NCBI GenBank assembly: GCA_010093605.1
Contig: MU004194.1
Coordinates: forward strand, 1,345,900 to 1,409,899
Length of the DNA: 64,000 bases
Reading direction: 5' to 3'
DNA from: Lophium mytilinum
Lineage: Eukaryota > Ascomycota > Dothideomycetes > Mytilinidiales > Mytilinidiaceae
Each line of letters starts with the position of its first letter. Within the stretch, counting starts at the first letter, position 1. Below the pieces are notes generated by a model. That model had not been told where the DNA came from, searched no databases, and worked only from the letters and a program-made list of their open reading frames with translations. Positions 33,328 through 45,173 of this stretch are shown piece after piece. The position numbers were made by a program, and so were the translations under genes.

Positions 33328-34393
33328 TGTTGAGTTGGGTATACCACGGTTTGAGAATGGGCGCGGAGAGTAAAGGGTTGAAGCTTTGTAAGCTGGGGCT
33401 TATTGCCATCGGCTGAGCCGCCGTATATTCGTTGGATGCACTTTTTGGGCGTTTGTTGCTAAAGCAGATAGCTGTGTTTGGTGTGTGCATATTACTGTAT
33501 GTTGGATGCATAGACTCGTAATACAATGAACTCTTGTCATAGATTGTGGAGCATCATGTGGAGTCTAGTTAGAATTCTATTGTAACGTTGAGTTCTAGAG
33601 AAGTGAAGAGTTTTTTTTGCCTGGCTTTAGAAGGGCTAGAACTTGAAGCAAATATTCATTCGATAGTGTGTATTATTTACCGTCATTCTCAGCCTTCTGT
33701 GGGGCGTGTTTAGTCAAGCTTTTGATGGACTGAACGCGCATTTCGGACGCTACTCTAGGCCAACCGCGAACCAGGTCAGATAGCACAGCTCCGTTCGGAC
33801 TAGTCAGGAACAACTGGAAAGAAACAGTAGCGAGTGATTGCTATCAAAAACGTAAAGGGATCGAAGTATGGGATCGCAACTATTTTCTGTCTAGACATGT
33901 GTTTGTTCTAGATGGATGCCGCTGCATGGGAGAAGGTCAACAAATAAGGCTGGATCCAGCCGGAAGGGAGCCGTTTGAGAGTTGCATTATCGTAACCCCT
34001 CGATTGGCGGGGATTCCAGCCCTGCGAGTCGGTCCCTGCATTTCTCCCCAGCGGCTAGCTACGTCACTGCCAGCTCCCGCGTCGACCACGGATCGCTCGA
34101 GCTTGATCGCTCGCGCAACCACGAACCTCCAAGTTCCACGGCACTTGCCAACTTCACCCTTCATGATCGGCGTCCATCTTCCATGGCGCGGGTCGCCTTT
34201 CTCTCCCGTACTCACCACTCCCCTCGGTACTCTCCTACACCCTTTTGCACACCTCCCTATAACATTATTGACTTGTCATTTTCCCTATTTCACCCTGCGA
34301 AGAGCCTCCGTATCACTCCGAACGGCTCCCGCAGAACCTTGAACAACCCTTATCGCGTCTTATAACAACTCGACACACGGCCTGGTAACCAGT
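33328..34393. other. Intergenic region, no gene recognised
   Basis: About 1.1 kb. Open frames in 33900-34360 have no family features and overlap the likely leader of the next gene. A TATA-like TCTTATAAC lies at about 34358-34366, just before the ATG at 34394. Confidence 0.5.
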
Positions 34394-35698
34394 ATGTTGT
34401 TGAAATCGGTACGGGCTGGTGCCCTCATCCTAGGATTGACGTTGCCGGCTACCTATGGCCACAGTTTGATGGATCGACTCAGTGCTCGTGAATTCAGCAC
34501 GAGGGGATTTAAGAGACAGGATTCAGATAGCCCCATCATTGTCACAAACTACTGCGGGGAAGACATTTGGCCTGGGATCGTTACGCAGTCTGGAACAGGC
34601 CCCGCAGAGGGTGGCTTCAGGCTGCAGCCCGGAGAATCCAAGAATCAGACTGTATCGGCGGGCTGGGGAGGGCGTGTTTGGGGTAGAACCAATTGTACCT
34701 TCAACGATGCAGGTACTGCCTCTTCGAACGGTACTGGCAAAGCATGTTATACCGGGGACTGTAACAGTGCTCTGAACTGTATCGTAACAGTATGTCTCGC
34801 TGTGCTTCGTCTGTCCTCTTTCCCTTGGCTAATGCTATATGAACTCAGGGAGAAACTCCAGCTACACTTGCCGAGTTCTACTTGGATGACTCCAATGGCA
34901 AGACCTGGTATGATATCTCACTGGTCGATGGCTACAACGTCCCAATGGCAATAGTCATGCAGCCCCTTGCCAATTCGAGTCTGGAAGATATACCGCCAAA
35001 CCTCACGAACCCTTCATGTGTAGCAACCCTGGGTGAACTGAAGGAGCCGGGTTACGACCCTTACACTAGCGGCTACGAGATCTTCCTCGGAACGAACAGC
35101 TCTTATCCATTGCCGTTTGACCGAAACGTCGACGATTCACATGTTGCCCGCTGGTGCCCGTGGGACCTGCAACTCAGCCCCCCTCAAAAGCCAGGAGACG
35201 GAGTGTATCCCTATCCCGACGATAACATTCAGCGGCCCGCATTCGACCCTTGCTACTCTGCATGCGCAAAATACAATACTCCAGACTACTGCTGCACTAC
35301 TCCAGAGTATGGGCGCGGCAATTGCAAAGCAGGAGACTGGGGCAAGGCTGCGAAGACTGTTTGTCCTGACGCCTATAGCTACGGTAAGCATGTGCTTCGT
35401 ATAACACTGCTATGCTCAAGCATCAGCCTTATTTAGCTAGAACTGGTCCCCCTCCTTAAGTCCTGTTACTAACCTGTGACTAGCCTTGGATGACGACAGT
35501 TCAATGTTCATGGCCCCAAGTGGAGGTGGATTCCAAGTTGTCTTCTGTCCTGGGGGCCGATCCACCACAATCCTCAGCTCGGAAAGAGAGGCAACTCAAC
35601 AAATGAAAAACGGAAGCACCCCTAGCGGGAACGCAAATCCTGGTGAGAGCCCTCAAAAAAGGCACCTTACCAAGAAGACAGGCCGGCGACATGTCTAG
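34394..35698 (+). CDS. Secreted thaumatin-like protein (PR-5/GH64-like fold)
   Basis: A fungal thaumatin-family secreted protein; the family includes glucan-binding and weak beta-glucanase members. Exons are 34394-34789, 34849-35383 and 35484-35698, giving 381 aa. A signal peptide (about 1-22) is followed by a dibasic KR near residue 40. The thaumatin signature reads IVTNYCGEDIWPGIVTQ, GFRLQPGESKNQTVSAGW, GRVWGRTNCTF, CYTGDCNSALNC, then after splicing GETPATLAEFYLDD and WYDISLVDGYNVPMAI. Later Cys-rich segments CYSACAKYNTPDYCC and the final SYALDDDSSMFMAPSGG, also made by a splice, are typical. The C-terminus is Ser/Lys-rich without an obvious anchor. A possible extra 56-nt intron from 35642 (GTGAGA donor) would replace the last 18 residues with a longer tail, so the 3' end is uncertain. 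Confidence 0.88.
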
Positions 35699-37332
35699 GC
35701 TCAGGTTCGTGCTACAGTCCTGAACCAGACTCCTTCTCTCTGGGCTACCTTGGGTTGGATTTCCCTGATATTGTCTATTCCACTTTTCAGTACGCCCTGT
35801 TGGTATCGCATACTACGTCGCAATCGCCGATCCGACCTATAGGAATGCAGGCGTGCTGTTCAGTCTATGCCTACAGTCGACCACCTAGCCTGAGAAGCAG
35901 GCTTGCACTCTGTAGCAGCGCCGCGACGGGCCTCGGATGATTGTTGATCAGGAGGGTAGAGCAATACGTGCTCGGGAACATAGCAACGTGCTCATAATAG
36001 CATCATCCGGGTGAAAGAGACAGTTCCCATCTCGAATGCACAGGTCCCTTCCCTCACACATGCTCATCAAGAATAGCATTATCTCGAATGCACTTCTTAT
36101 GTATGGAGTCGGTTGTTTGCATGACATGTTGCCCTCCTTGTAATGGTAGATAACCTCAGGATGTCTTATTATGACTTCTGAGCCTGCAACATTATGCTCA
36201 CTGAACTGCACTATCACATACTAGTGAATCTCGCTAGTGAAATGGTAGCTAAGACAGCCTATTTGAGGATTATCCTGCTTGCGTCACGGAAGAATGGTTC
36301 ATAAAGCCCCTGGTTTGCTTGGTGACATATTCTAGGGCATCTGCTTGTTGTCAACTCGCCGTGTAATGAGTCTAGCTACCCCCGAGATTGCTCCAACAGC
36401 CTTCATCTCATGTCGAAATGCCAACCTTGGAACAACGAATAGCAGAACGCAGTCGGACAGTACCTCCAGATACCGCCACGACCGTAGTTTGGTAATCTAT
36501 AGGGAGCCATAGTAGAGATGCCCTATCGCGTTGTAACCAGATATCTTAACGGGCCTTAGAAGTCTCCATAGATAGAGAGGTAAGAGGGGTTAGTAGACAT
36601 GTAGATTAAAGCTCTTAACGCCGCGCCGTGTAATATAAACCACGAGAGCGCGGTGTGATGAGCTGTGGGGGGGAATAAATTACCTTTGTTTAAGCGCGGC
36701 GTGATACAATAAATTAAAGCACGTGACTCTGGGAGATACCGTACAGACTTCTCGAATACGGCGAGCGGCTCCTCGGCAGTCTTTTGCACCGGGCTACGAT
36801 TGCTTGTGGTGGCGGTGTCGTGTTCTGGAAAAGACCTCGACGTCCACCTGCTGTTGCTTAAGCGGAGCAGCGGCCTTGCGGCTTGATCCCGCTTTAGGGC
36901 CTCTTTTTCCACCACTCAACTCCCGCCATATCAGCCATGGTCAACGGGCGGCCTCGGAGTGCCGTCGCCGTCTCGTGCAGCCTCTCCCCGCTGCTCTACC
37001 AGGAGCTGCTGTCAGGTTAGCCTGGCCTAAATGTCCCGATGTCACCGCGCCCGCCAACCACTATACCCTCTTCGAAACGGAGGGCTCAAACAGCTTCATC
37101 CACGAGCGAGCACTCCGCAGCCAAGCTACTGCCGCTCGTCTCGATGGAGCACACACGGCAGCCACTGCTCCGGAAGTGCTGTCGTCTACAGTGCCGCGTC
37201 CATACTGACTGAGTGCCTATGCTGCCTATATGTAGTCTGACAGCACCAGCTTAAGTCCAGCCTGTTCGGCACCTCTCGTAGCATTGCAATCAGCTTCTAA
37301 ACTATCCTCAATTGCTCCTCAGCTTCAACACC
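35699..37332. other. Intergenic region with a small direct repeat
   Basis: About 1.6 kb. The left 250 bp may contain an extra 3' exon of the thaumatin-like gene. Near 36600-36720 the sequence is patterned: AGCGCGGTGTGAT (36647-36659) and AGCGCGGCGTGAT (36693-36705) are 46 bp apart, and ATTAAAGC occurs on both sides. A CACGTG is at about 36720. The plus-strand frame at 36723-37208 has no family features. Confidence 0.45.
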
Positions 37333-40198
37333 ATGGCCCAAGCGTTGGCAGTGCACGACTTGACGTCCGAGTGGTCTTTCAAGCAAACCGACGACACAGC
37401 CGACAATGCCTGGCTTCCTGTTGCTCACGTCCCCACCAACGTCCACCTCGACCTCATTGCCCATGGAAAGTATGTTTCCCAGGTCCAGGAGTGGGCATAC
37501 AAGCAATTGACAGTCGTACAGGATCCCTGACCCTTTCCTGGGCTTCAATGAGCTCAAGGCGGAGTGGGTAGCGGACAAGTCGTGGACCTACAAGACGAAG
37601 CTCCCAGACAGCCCCACCCCTCAAGAAGGCACCGTTACTTTTCTAGCCTTCGATGGGCTTGACACCTTTGCAACCGTTAAACTCAATGGCGAGACCATCC
37701 TCACTAGCGACAACATGTTTATACCCCACCGGATAGACGTAACGAATAAATTGAAGCCTGGACCGAATAATGTTCTTGAGATTGACTTTGCTTCAGCAAG
37801 ATTACGGGCAATTGAGCTCAAGGAGGCACATTCGGAGCATACATGGGTGGGTTTCAATGGTGACATGGCGCGGCTGGCAGTCAGAAAGGCTCAATATCAT
37901 TGGTGGGTGCCACGATAGAGGGCAGGCTCTGCTAGATATACTGACGCCTGCTAGGGGCTGGGACTGGGGCCCAGTGCTGAATACCTGCGGACCGTGGAGA
38001 TCAGTGCGTCTCGAGACGTATCAGTCTAGGATCTCGGACCTACGTATCGACTACGAGCTGGACGCGAACCTGAAGGCTGCAAGCGGCACCATCACGACGA
38101 AGGTGGAGGGGCAGTCTGGCAAAACCGTGGCTTTTGTAGCCCACATTGAAGACAGCGTGGTCTTCAAGGGTTCTGCGGATGTCGACAGTGATGGCGTAGC
38201 CAAGGTTGAGTTCCGTGTCAATGATCCCCAGCTGTGGTACCCCCATGGCTATGGTGCCCAGCCTTTATACACTGTAACCGCCACAGTCTCCACTGGCGAG
38301 GTTGACCTGCATTCTGCATCTCGAAGGACTGGTTTCCGCAAAGGAGAACTTATTCAGCAGCCTGATGAAATCGGCAAGACCTTCTTCTTCCGCATCAACG
38401 GCGTGGATGTGTTCTGTGGTGGGTCTGACTGGATTCCCGCGGACAGCTTCACGCCAAGGGTGACGGCTGAGAAGTACCGTAAGTGGCTGGAGATGATGGT
38501 TGACGGCTATCAAGTCATGATCAGGTAAGCAAAAGCGTCAGATACTTTTGATTTCATGCAGCTAATCACCATTCTAAGAATCTGGGGCGGTGGAATATGG
38601 GAAGAAGACGTTTTCTACGACCTTTGCGATGAGCTCGGAGTCCTTGTCTGGCAAGATTTCATGTTTGGCTGCGGCAACTATCCGGCGTGGCCTGAACTCC
38701 TCGAATCCATCCGACTCGAGTGCATAGCGAATGTCGCAAGGCTCCGCCACCATCCTGCCATCGTCATATACGCTGGCAACAACGAGGACTACCAAGTGCA
38801 GGAGCAGTTCAATCTGACTTATAAATACGAGGACAAGGACCCGGAGAATTGGCTGAAGACAGATTTCCCTGCAAGATATATCTACGAGAAGGTAAGTGGA
38901 TACGTCGGGTAGCCCGGTCTTACACGAGAGCCGTTCTGACACAACCTACTTTTAGATCCTACCTGAAGTGGTCACGCAGGAGAGCCCGCATGTCGCATAC
39001 CATCCTGGCAGTCCCTGGGGAGATGGTTTAATCACTTCAAACACAACCGTTGGCGATATGCACCAGTGGAATGGTGAGTTAAGGCCAAGTATTCCCCACT
39101 GTAAAGCCTGGCAATCTGACGAGATAATCAGTATGGCACGGCACGCAAGAGAAGTACCAAATCTTCGACACCCTTGGAGGCCGTTTCAATAGCGAGTTCG
39201 GCATGGAGGCTTTTCCGCATATCGAGACGATCAAGTACTACTGCACGGACCCGACACAGCTTTACCCGCAATCTCACATGTTGGACTTCCATAATAAAGC
39301 AGATGGTCACGAGCGCAGGATTGCAACATATTTGGTGGAGAACTTCAGAACCCAGACTGATCTAGAGGTGGGTCTCACGTCTTATCCCGGGTGATATAGG
39401 TGAAAACAGTGGGGCTAATGAGTGTGGCGACAGGCCTTTATCCACCTGACGCAGCTATCCCAAGCGGAGGCATTGATGTTTGGATACCGGGGATGGCGAC
39501 GGCAGTGGGGCCAGAAGCGGTTTTGTGGCGGCGCGCTGGTGTGGCAGCTGAACGACTGCTGGCCTGTCACATCGTGGTCGATTGTGGATTACTTCCTGCG
39601 CAAGAAGCCAGCATATTATGCGATGCGGCGGGTGCTAGCGCCAGTGGCCGTGGCAGTAAAGAGAGCTCATCACGACTGGAGCGTGGTTCATGCTCGCGTA
39701 CCCAAAACGAGCGATTACGAATTGTGGGTTGCCAGCAGCCAGCCAGGCGAATTAACAGCGACGGTAGAAATGCGTTTCATCTCGGTTGCGACAGGCAAGG
39801 AAATTAAGGAGTCCATCATCAAGAAAGATATCGCCATTGTGGCAAACGGGACGACGGACGTACTCTCGGGGACCATTGACAATGTTAACGAGGAGCCCCA
39901 CGTCCTGGCGGCCAGGATATGGATCGACGACCAGGTGGTCTCCCGCGACGTGGATTGGCCACAGCCGCTCAAGTACCTTAGCTTCGAAGACCGCGGGGTG
40001 GAGGTGTACCATCGCGGAGACAACATCTCGATCAAGGCGGCGCGGCCGACGAAGGGTCTGGTGTTCGAGGAGCGAACAGGCGTGCTGGTGGCTGACAGCG
40101 CTATCGACGTCGTGCCAGGCGATGAACAGGTTGTCAAGGTGAGGGGCTTGGGACCGAGCGACCAACCGCTGCGCTGGACATATCTGGGGCGCACTTGA
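37333..40198 (+). CDS. mndB: Beta-mannosidase, glycoside hydrolase family 2 (mndB type)
   Basis: Hydrolyses terminal beta-1,4-linked mannose from manno-oligosaccharides. There are seven exons: 37333-37469, 37522-37902, 37955-38524, 38579-38891, 38956-39073, 39132-39367 and 39434-40198, giving 839 aa, close to the normal length of fungal beta-mannosidase B. No signal peptide is present (MAQALAVHDLTSEWSF), which fits an intracellular or non-classically exported enzyme. The GH2 sandwich domain carries FLAFDGLDTFATVKLNGE; splices give HGKIPDPFLGFNE, QYHWGWDWGPVLNT and VMIRIWGGGIWEED. The acid/base Glu sits in IYAGNNEDYQ (about E432) and the nucleophile Glu in RFNSEFGMEAFP (about E528). GALVWQLNDCWPVTSWSIVD near the C-terminal part is a GH2 mannosidase hallmark. 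A Zn2Cys6 regulator follows 1.1 kb downstream on the same strand. Confidence 0.95.
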
Positions 40199-41299
40199 TG
40201 CGGCGGCGCACATGACGAGGGTGCTGCAATGCACGGCAGATGCAGCACGCTCGCCTGGTTGCGGGAAATGTCTGGGGTTTCGCGTGCTGACGGCAGCCGC
40301 CCGCAATGGTTGTTGAGCAGCACTGGCGGAGAGATGGGTGGACGGCGACGATGATCTGACGCAGGCGTCGTGGTTGGATCTGCCGTTCTGTCAAGGTTTA
40401 GGGAACGCACAGTGCAGGAAGGCGACCGGATATTGGGGGGAGGGCTATATCAGGCGCAACTATGATATGTCAATTAAGGGCTCCTGGCGTGATTCGGATG
40501 CTCGAAACGGCCCACGCAACCACAGCTCTCACGCTTTCTGAGGACGGGGAGCGGGTACTGTGCATGCAAAACGACGGTGTGAGGATGCTGTATAATGCGG
40601 GCGTTAATATGGTAGCCATCTGACTAGGGAGAATAACCTTTCCAAGGCCGTTTCAAAAAGTCTTAAGGTTTACACGAGGCGTTAGGTAGTCCTGGCGGCG
40701 CCCTGGCGGCCTTCAAGGACACCCTGGGCCCGGGACTTGATCCCGCATTATGGTTCACGGGGAGCTGGCCGAGGCTGTCCAGGTGCGATCAAGCAGCCAG
40801 CGGGCCGCAGCTCGGCCGTTGAAATGGCGGGGTGAAAGTTGGTTCCCACTGACTGGCCTGACTGGCTTCCCGCGTGCTTGACTGACTCCAGTTCTCCAGC
40901 TCGAATCTCGCTTGGGGTTGCTGTCACGCCGCAGGGCCGCTCACATATCAAACACCGCCCGTCGTCCCCGGCATGCCCAGCGCTCTAGCGGGGAGCTATA
41001 CTGCGGGGGACATGGAGAAGTACTTTACTAGTATCACGCTGCTGAACGTGTCTGCATCTGCCCATCCCGATCTCTCTCCACCCCAATACACACGTCGTCT
41101 CCTGCGCCAGAGTCAGCCGTCAGCCTCATACTTCTCCTCCCCAGTCCACGGGCCTTCATCCGCGGCGATTTGCACCACCTCGTCCACATATACCTGCATT
41201 GCGAACCTCGGCCCCTCCGTCGCGTTTTGTGCGGCATGTCGGGCTGATCCACATCTTCTCCACGCGCCACAACTCCCGAGCACCAACTCACTAGCCCCG
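40199..41299. other. Intergenic region upstream of the Zn2Cys6 gene
   Basis: About 1.1 kb with GC-rich stretches (CCTGGCGGCGCCCTGGCGGCC near 40690). The frame of the next gene is open back to an ATG at 40973 with low-complexity, unconserved-looking sequence. I treat that part as leader, but an N-terminally longer protein cannot be excluded. Confidence 0.45.
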
Positions 41300-43692
41300 A
41301 TGTTCCACACCTTCCAGAGCTCCGTGGCCCAGCGGTCACCGGCACCTGCTGGGGATCTTGACGAGCAGACGAAACCCACGGCCCGGTCGACGGGTTCGCG
41401 CCGCATCTCAACGAGCAACGCCTGTGTCGAGTGCCGGCGTCGCAAGATTCGATGTGATGGCACCCAGCCGTGTGGCCAGTGCCAGTGGTACCAGCATCCC
41501 GAGGCCTGTGGCTACTCGAAACCTGCACAGCGCGTGGTGCCGTCCCGCAAGTAAGACTTTCTGCACTGTGAAGCGTGATGGTTGTGCTGAATGAGTGCAG
41601 GTTGGTGGACAAGCTGTCTTCCTCTATCGATCAATACCGCAGTGTCATCAGCCTCTTGTTTCCCGGCAAGCATCTTGACTCTCTGGTGTCTCTGCCCCGT
41701 GAAGAGCTCTTGGAGCTAGCATTATCACTGCCTGCTCAATCTGCCACTTCGCCCTCGACGTCGATCCCGCAGCAGGGCGCCACTCCGCATTCCGAAGGCG
41801 CTGATAGTCTCGAGGCTCTCGAGCAGGCGCCGCCAGAGGATCCCGAGTGGGACGAAGCCCGCAAGCACCAGGACAAGATCCAGGGCATCTCCGACGATGT
41901 GAATGGGCTGTCCATGTCCGTGGACCGCCTCTCCTCCTATGTGGGCATCTCGTCAATCACTGCTGCGCTGAAAGTCATCGTGAAATGTGCCCCTCAAGCG
42001 CGACCATTCATCGCCCACAGCTACAATGACACTGCATTGCCCAGCCGGAGCAACTCTCCTCCTCCAGAGATTGCGGAAGAAAGCCCCGGCGCAGTGCCAG
42101 CTGGAAGGGAAGGTCAGGCGCTGATTGAAAGCTACTTCGAGCGCGTACATCTCTTCTTCCCCATGATTGATGAGCGCAAATTTTGGACCACCTACCTATA
42201 CGGCGAACGGAGTGACTCGCCTTGGCTAGCTCTCCTAAACATGGTTTTTGCTCTTGGCTCCCTCGCATCTTCAACGGCAGATAACGAGGCACATTACTCT
42301 TATTTCACACGGTCGCGGCGACACCTTTCTCTAGAATCTTTCGGCAGTGGTAATCTAGAAGTTCTGCAAGCACTAGGCATGATGTGCGGCTACTACATGC
42401 ACTACCTCAACAGACCAAATGAAGCTCATTCGCTGATGGGGGGAACGTTGCGAATGGCTACTGCGCTTGGCTTACATCGAGAGTATGCGGAGCCCGCTCG
42501 CCACAGCAGTGGGAACACACTCAGCATCATGCAGCACGGCGAACCCGACTCGATCTCTCCGGAAATGAGGCGGAGGATATGGTGGAGCTTGTTTTGCCTG
42601 GATTCGTGGGCTTCTACCACGACAGGGCGTCCTTCTCTTGGTAGAATGGGCGCATCGATTACCGTGAACCTACCTGGGAAGATCACGAATCCTGTATGCT
42701 GCTCACCCTGTCAACTTCTCTAAGTGGTGCTAACACTTCTACAGGCACACATGTTTGCTCAGCCAAACAGCGCTCAATACATCGAGCAGCTTAAGGTCCT
42801 TCCCCTGATACACGCCAGCGAGTTTTGCAAAATAGGCACTCGAATCCAAGACCGCCTCGTCGAGCAACCGCTATTAAAATTCGAGGAACTCGCCCAATTC
42901 GACGCCGACCTTGTCCGCTGGCACGACGACCTCCCCTCCATACTCGCCAACACGGAAGAGCCCTGCCCCGACTTCCTCAAACGCGTCCGACTAGTCATGA
43001 AATGGCGCCTCCAAAACATCCGCATCGTCCTGCACCGCCCGGTCCTCCTCTCCACCGCCCTCCGCCGCGCCCCCTTCGTCGCCCTCTCCGCCGAAGAGAA
43101 AGTCGCCGTAGGCAAATGCCGCCTAATCGCCGCCAAGACGATCGAAGACATGGCGGCCGAGTGCGACAACGATCTCATCTCGGGCTGGAACGCGTGCTGG
43201 TTCGCGTTCCAGGCGTCCATGGTGCCGCTCGTCTCCCTCTTCAGCGACGCCTCCAACCCCGACGACATCGACAAGTGGCGCGCGTCGGTCGAGACGGTGC
43301 TCGCCTTCTTCGCGCGCATCATGCCCTACTCCATCGCCGCGCGCCGCTCGGCCGATGCCGTCTCGAAGCTCTACGACGCCTACAAGATTGCGGCGGAAGC
43401 TGCGGAATCGATGGCGCAGCAGCCGGCGCACTACAGCAATAACAACAGCTTTTTGGGTGTTGAGGGGCTGGACTCGAACGGCGTCCCGCAGGATGTGACG
43501 GCGGGGCTGGGCGGCATGGGCGGCGGCATGGGCACGTGGCCGGATCCGGCGAGCATGGGGAACCTGTCGGGCTTCTGGGACGATATGATGTGGGATACCA
43601 ACCTGCCGGATATGCTGGAGACGCCGTTTGGGATTGGGGATTATGATTTTCAGAGCGCGGCGCAGGATGGGAGTTGGATGCAGGGGAATTGA
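41300..43692 (+). CDS. Zn2Cys6 fungal transcription factor
   Basis: A Gal4-type regulator. Exons are 41300-41550, 41601-42693 and 42745-43692, giving 763 aa. The binuclear zinc cluster is at residues 42-70 with spacing CX2CX6CX5CX2CX8C (ACVECRRRKIRCDG). The splice after SRK gives LVDKLSSSIDQYRSV, a short coiled linker. The middle carries the fungal-specific transcription factor domain, with ALIESYFERVHLFFPMIDE, GYYMHYLNRPNEA, TALGLHREYAEP and RRRIWWSLFCLDSWASTTTGRP. The C-terminus is Gly/Met/Trp/Asp-rich and acidic (GFWDDMMWDTNLPDMLE), a likely activation domain. Its position directly after a beta-mannosidase makes a mannan/cellulose regulator such as ClrB/ManR a reasonable guess. I cannot confirm orthology from sequence alone, so no symbol is given. 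The ATG at 41300 was chosen because sequence before it is not domain-like. Confidence 0.9.
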
Positions 43693-45173
43693 ATTTTGGC
43701 TACTGGATAAAGAGCGCGGGCGCGCGGGCGAACTGGTATACGGAAAAGTGGCTTTTTGGTGTTGTGCATAGGTTGTGGCTTGGGCTGGCCTTTGCTTTGG
43801 GTGTAGGAGTAGGCGGGATGGGAGGGGCGGAATTTCTTGCATTTGTGCACGGTTGGGGATTGGGTTGGTTATGGTTGCCTTCTACTTGGCACCTGGATGT
43901 ATACTCTACGACATATAAAAGGGGGATATAGGCCTGGGAGGAGAGGTATGGGAAGCTTACCAGCGCGTCAAATCGTCGATACAAGCGTCCCATTTCTCGT
44001 ATTCTCAGAGATCATGGGAAGGGTGTTTTGGATTAGGAAAGGGGGTAAGAATGACATTATATGCTTGCATTATGGGGAAGGCTGGTGGTTGTAGTATATG
44101 CACATGGAACTGTCTGGGTATATAGCGAAAGCGAAGAATTTCAGAGCAGCGAGGATTTGGCGTAGAGATGTGAGGTGCGTGTCGTGCTGAAATGGGAGAT
44201 GCTACCATGCTACTGCGTTTGCTATTGGCAGAGAAGGAGCGCTGGGGAAATAGCGTAATCACGTAGGTCGGGTATATGAGAGGGACCTTGCGGGAGGTTT
44301 ATAGTAGGGCTGCTACGAGGGACTTTGCTAAGTGTATAGATCGTATATCTGTATTAGGGTGTGGTACGCTAATGGATATCCGCGGGTGGGAGATCCGGCG
44401 ATGGTCGCGGGTAGAGTGGAAGACAGGGTTTGATCGGCGATTGGATAGGGAAGGTATGGATTTCAATATACTAGGTGAGAGGATGGAAGTATACTTTCCG
44501 AGGGGGTTGGGTCTTGCGCACGTGATGGCGTGGATGTTGGGTTTGTGCTTGATTACTCAGATCTAAGAGTTTGATGAAGAGATATGCGTTTTCGAAAGCT
44601 ATATCGCCTCCTGAGTAGCACGGAGCTGAAGTATATAATGCGTGTTTGTTTGATCTACAATTAAGCTGTAAATCCAGTCTTGATGAATTGGCTGTCGAGT
44701 CAAGAGTATGGTAAAATCTAGTCTTGTAAAGTCGAGGCTGACATTCGAGGAGCCAGATTCTTAGAGTCGATTAGCATAAAGATAGGTAGGTATAGTAGGC
44801 CGACTTGCGCTTTCCAATCATGCGCGGAGAAGCTGAAGGTTCTCGCCGGCTCGTCCGGATAGCTTTCTCTAGGAAGGGTCGAGTGTAATTTGCCCCTGAC
44901 GGCATCCTGATCGCTAAGGGCAAACCTTTGGTGGGAGAAGTCGCGCTAGGACGAAGTCGCGCCAACGTCTCGCCATCATCTCATGCTCAAATATTCCCAT
45001 GCCAATCCTGCCGTCTAATCCCACGTCTCCTTAAGGAGCTCCTCGAACTGCGAAAACTTCCTCTTTCCTCTGCGCATATTTCCGATCGTTCCGTCAGCCC
45101 CTAGAGTGCGCACCTTGTATCTGCGGCCACCATCATTCACTCCTCCGACCCGGCCATATTACTCCTCGCCACC
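43693..45173. other. Intergenic region, no gene recognised
   Basis: About 1.5 kb. Sequence from about 43700 to 44570 is GT-rich on the plus strand, with chance open frames only. The last 150 bp are CT-rich leader-like sequence of SCS7. No repeats or RNA genes were seen. Confidence 0.5.

Noticed and set aside
36723-37208. 161-codon plus-strand frame upstream of the beta-mannosidase
   Set aside because: Arg/Ala/Ser-rich, no motif or signal peptide, no splice-site or start context support; probably promoter DNA.
43123-43842. 239-codon minus-strand frame
   Set aside because: Antisense to the C-terminal exon of the Zn2Cys6 gene; Arg/His/Val-biased composition typical of a shadow frame.
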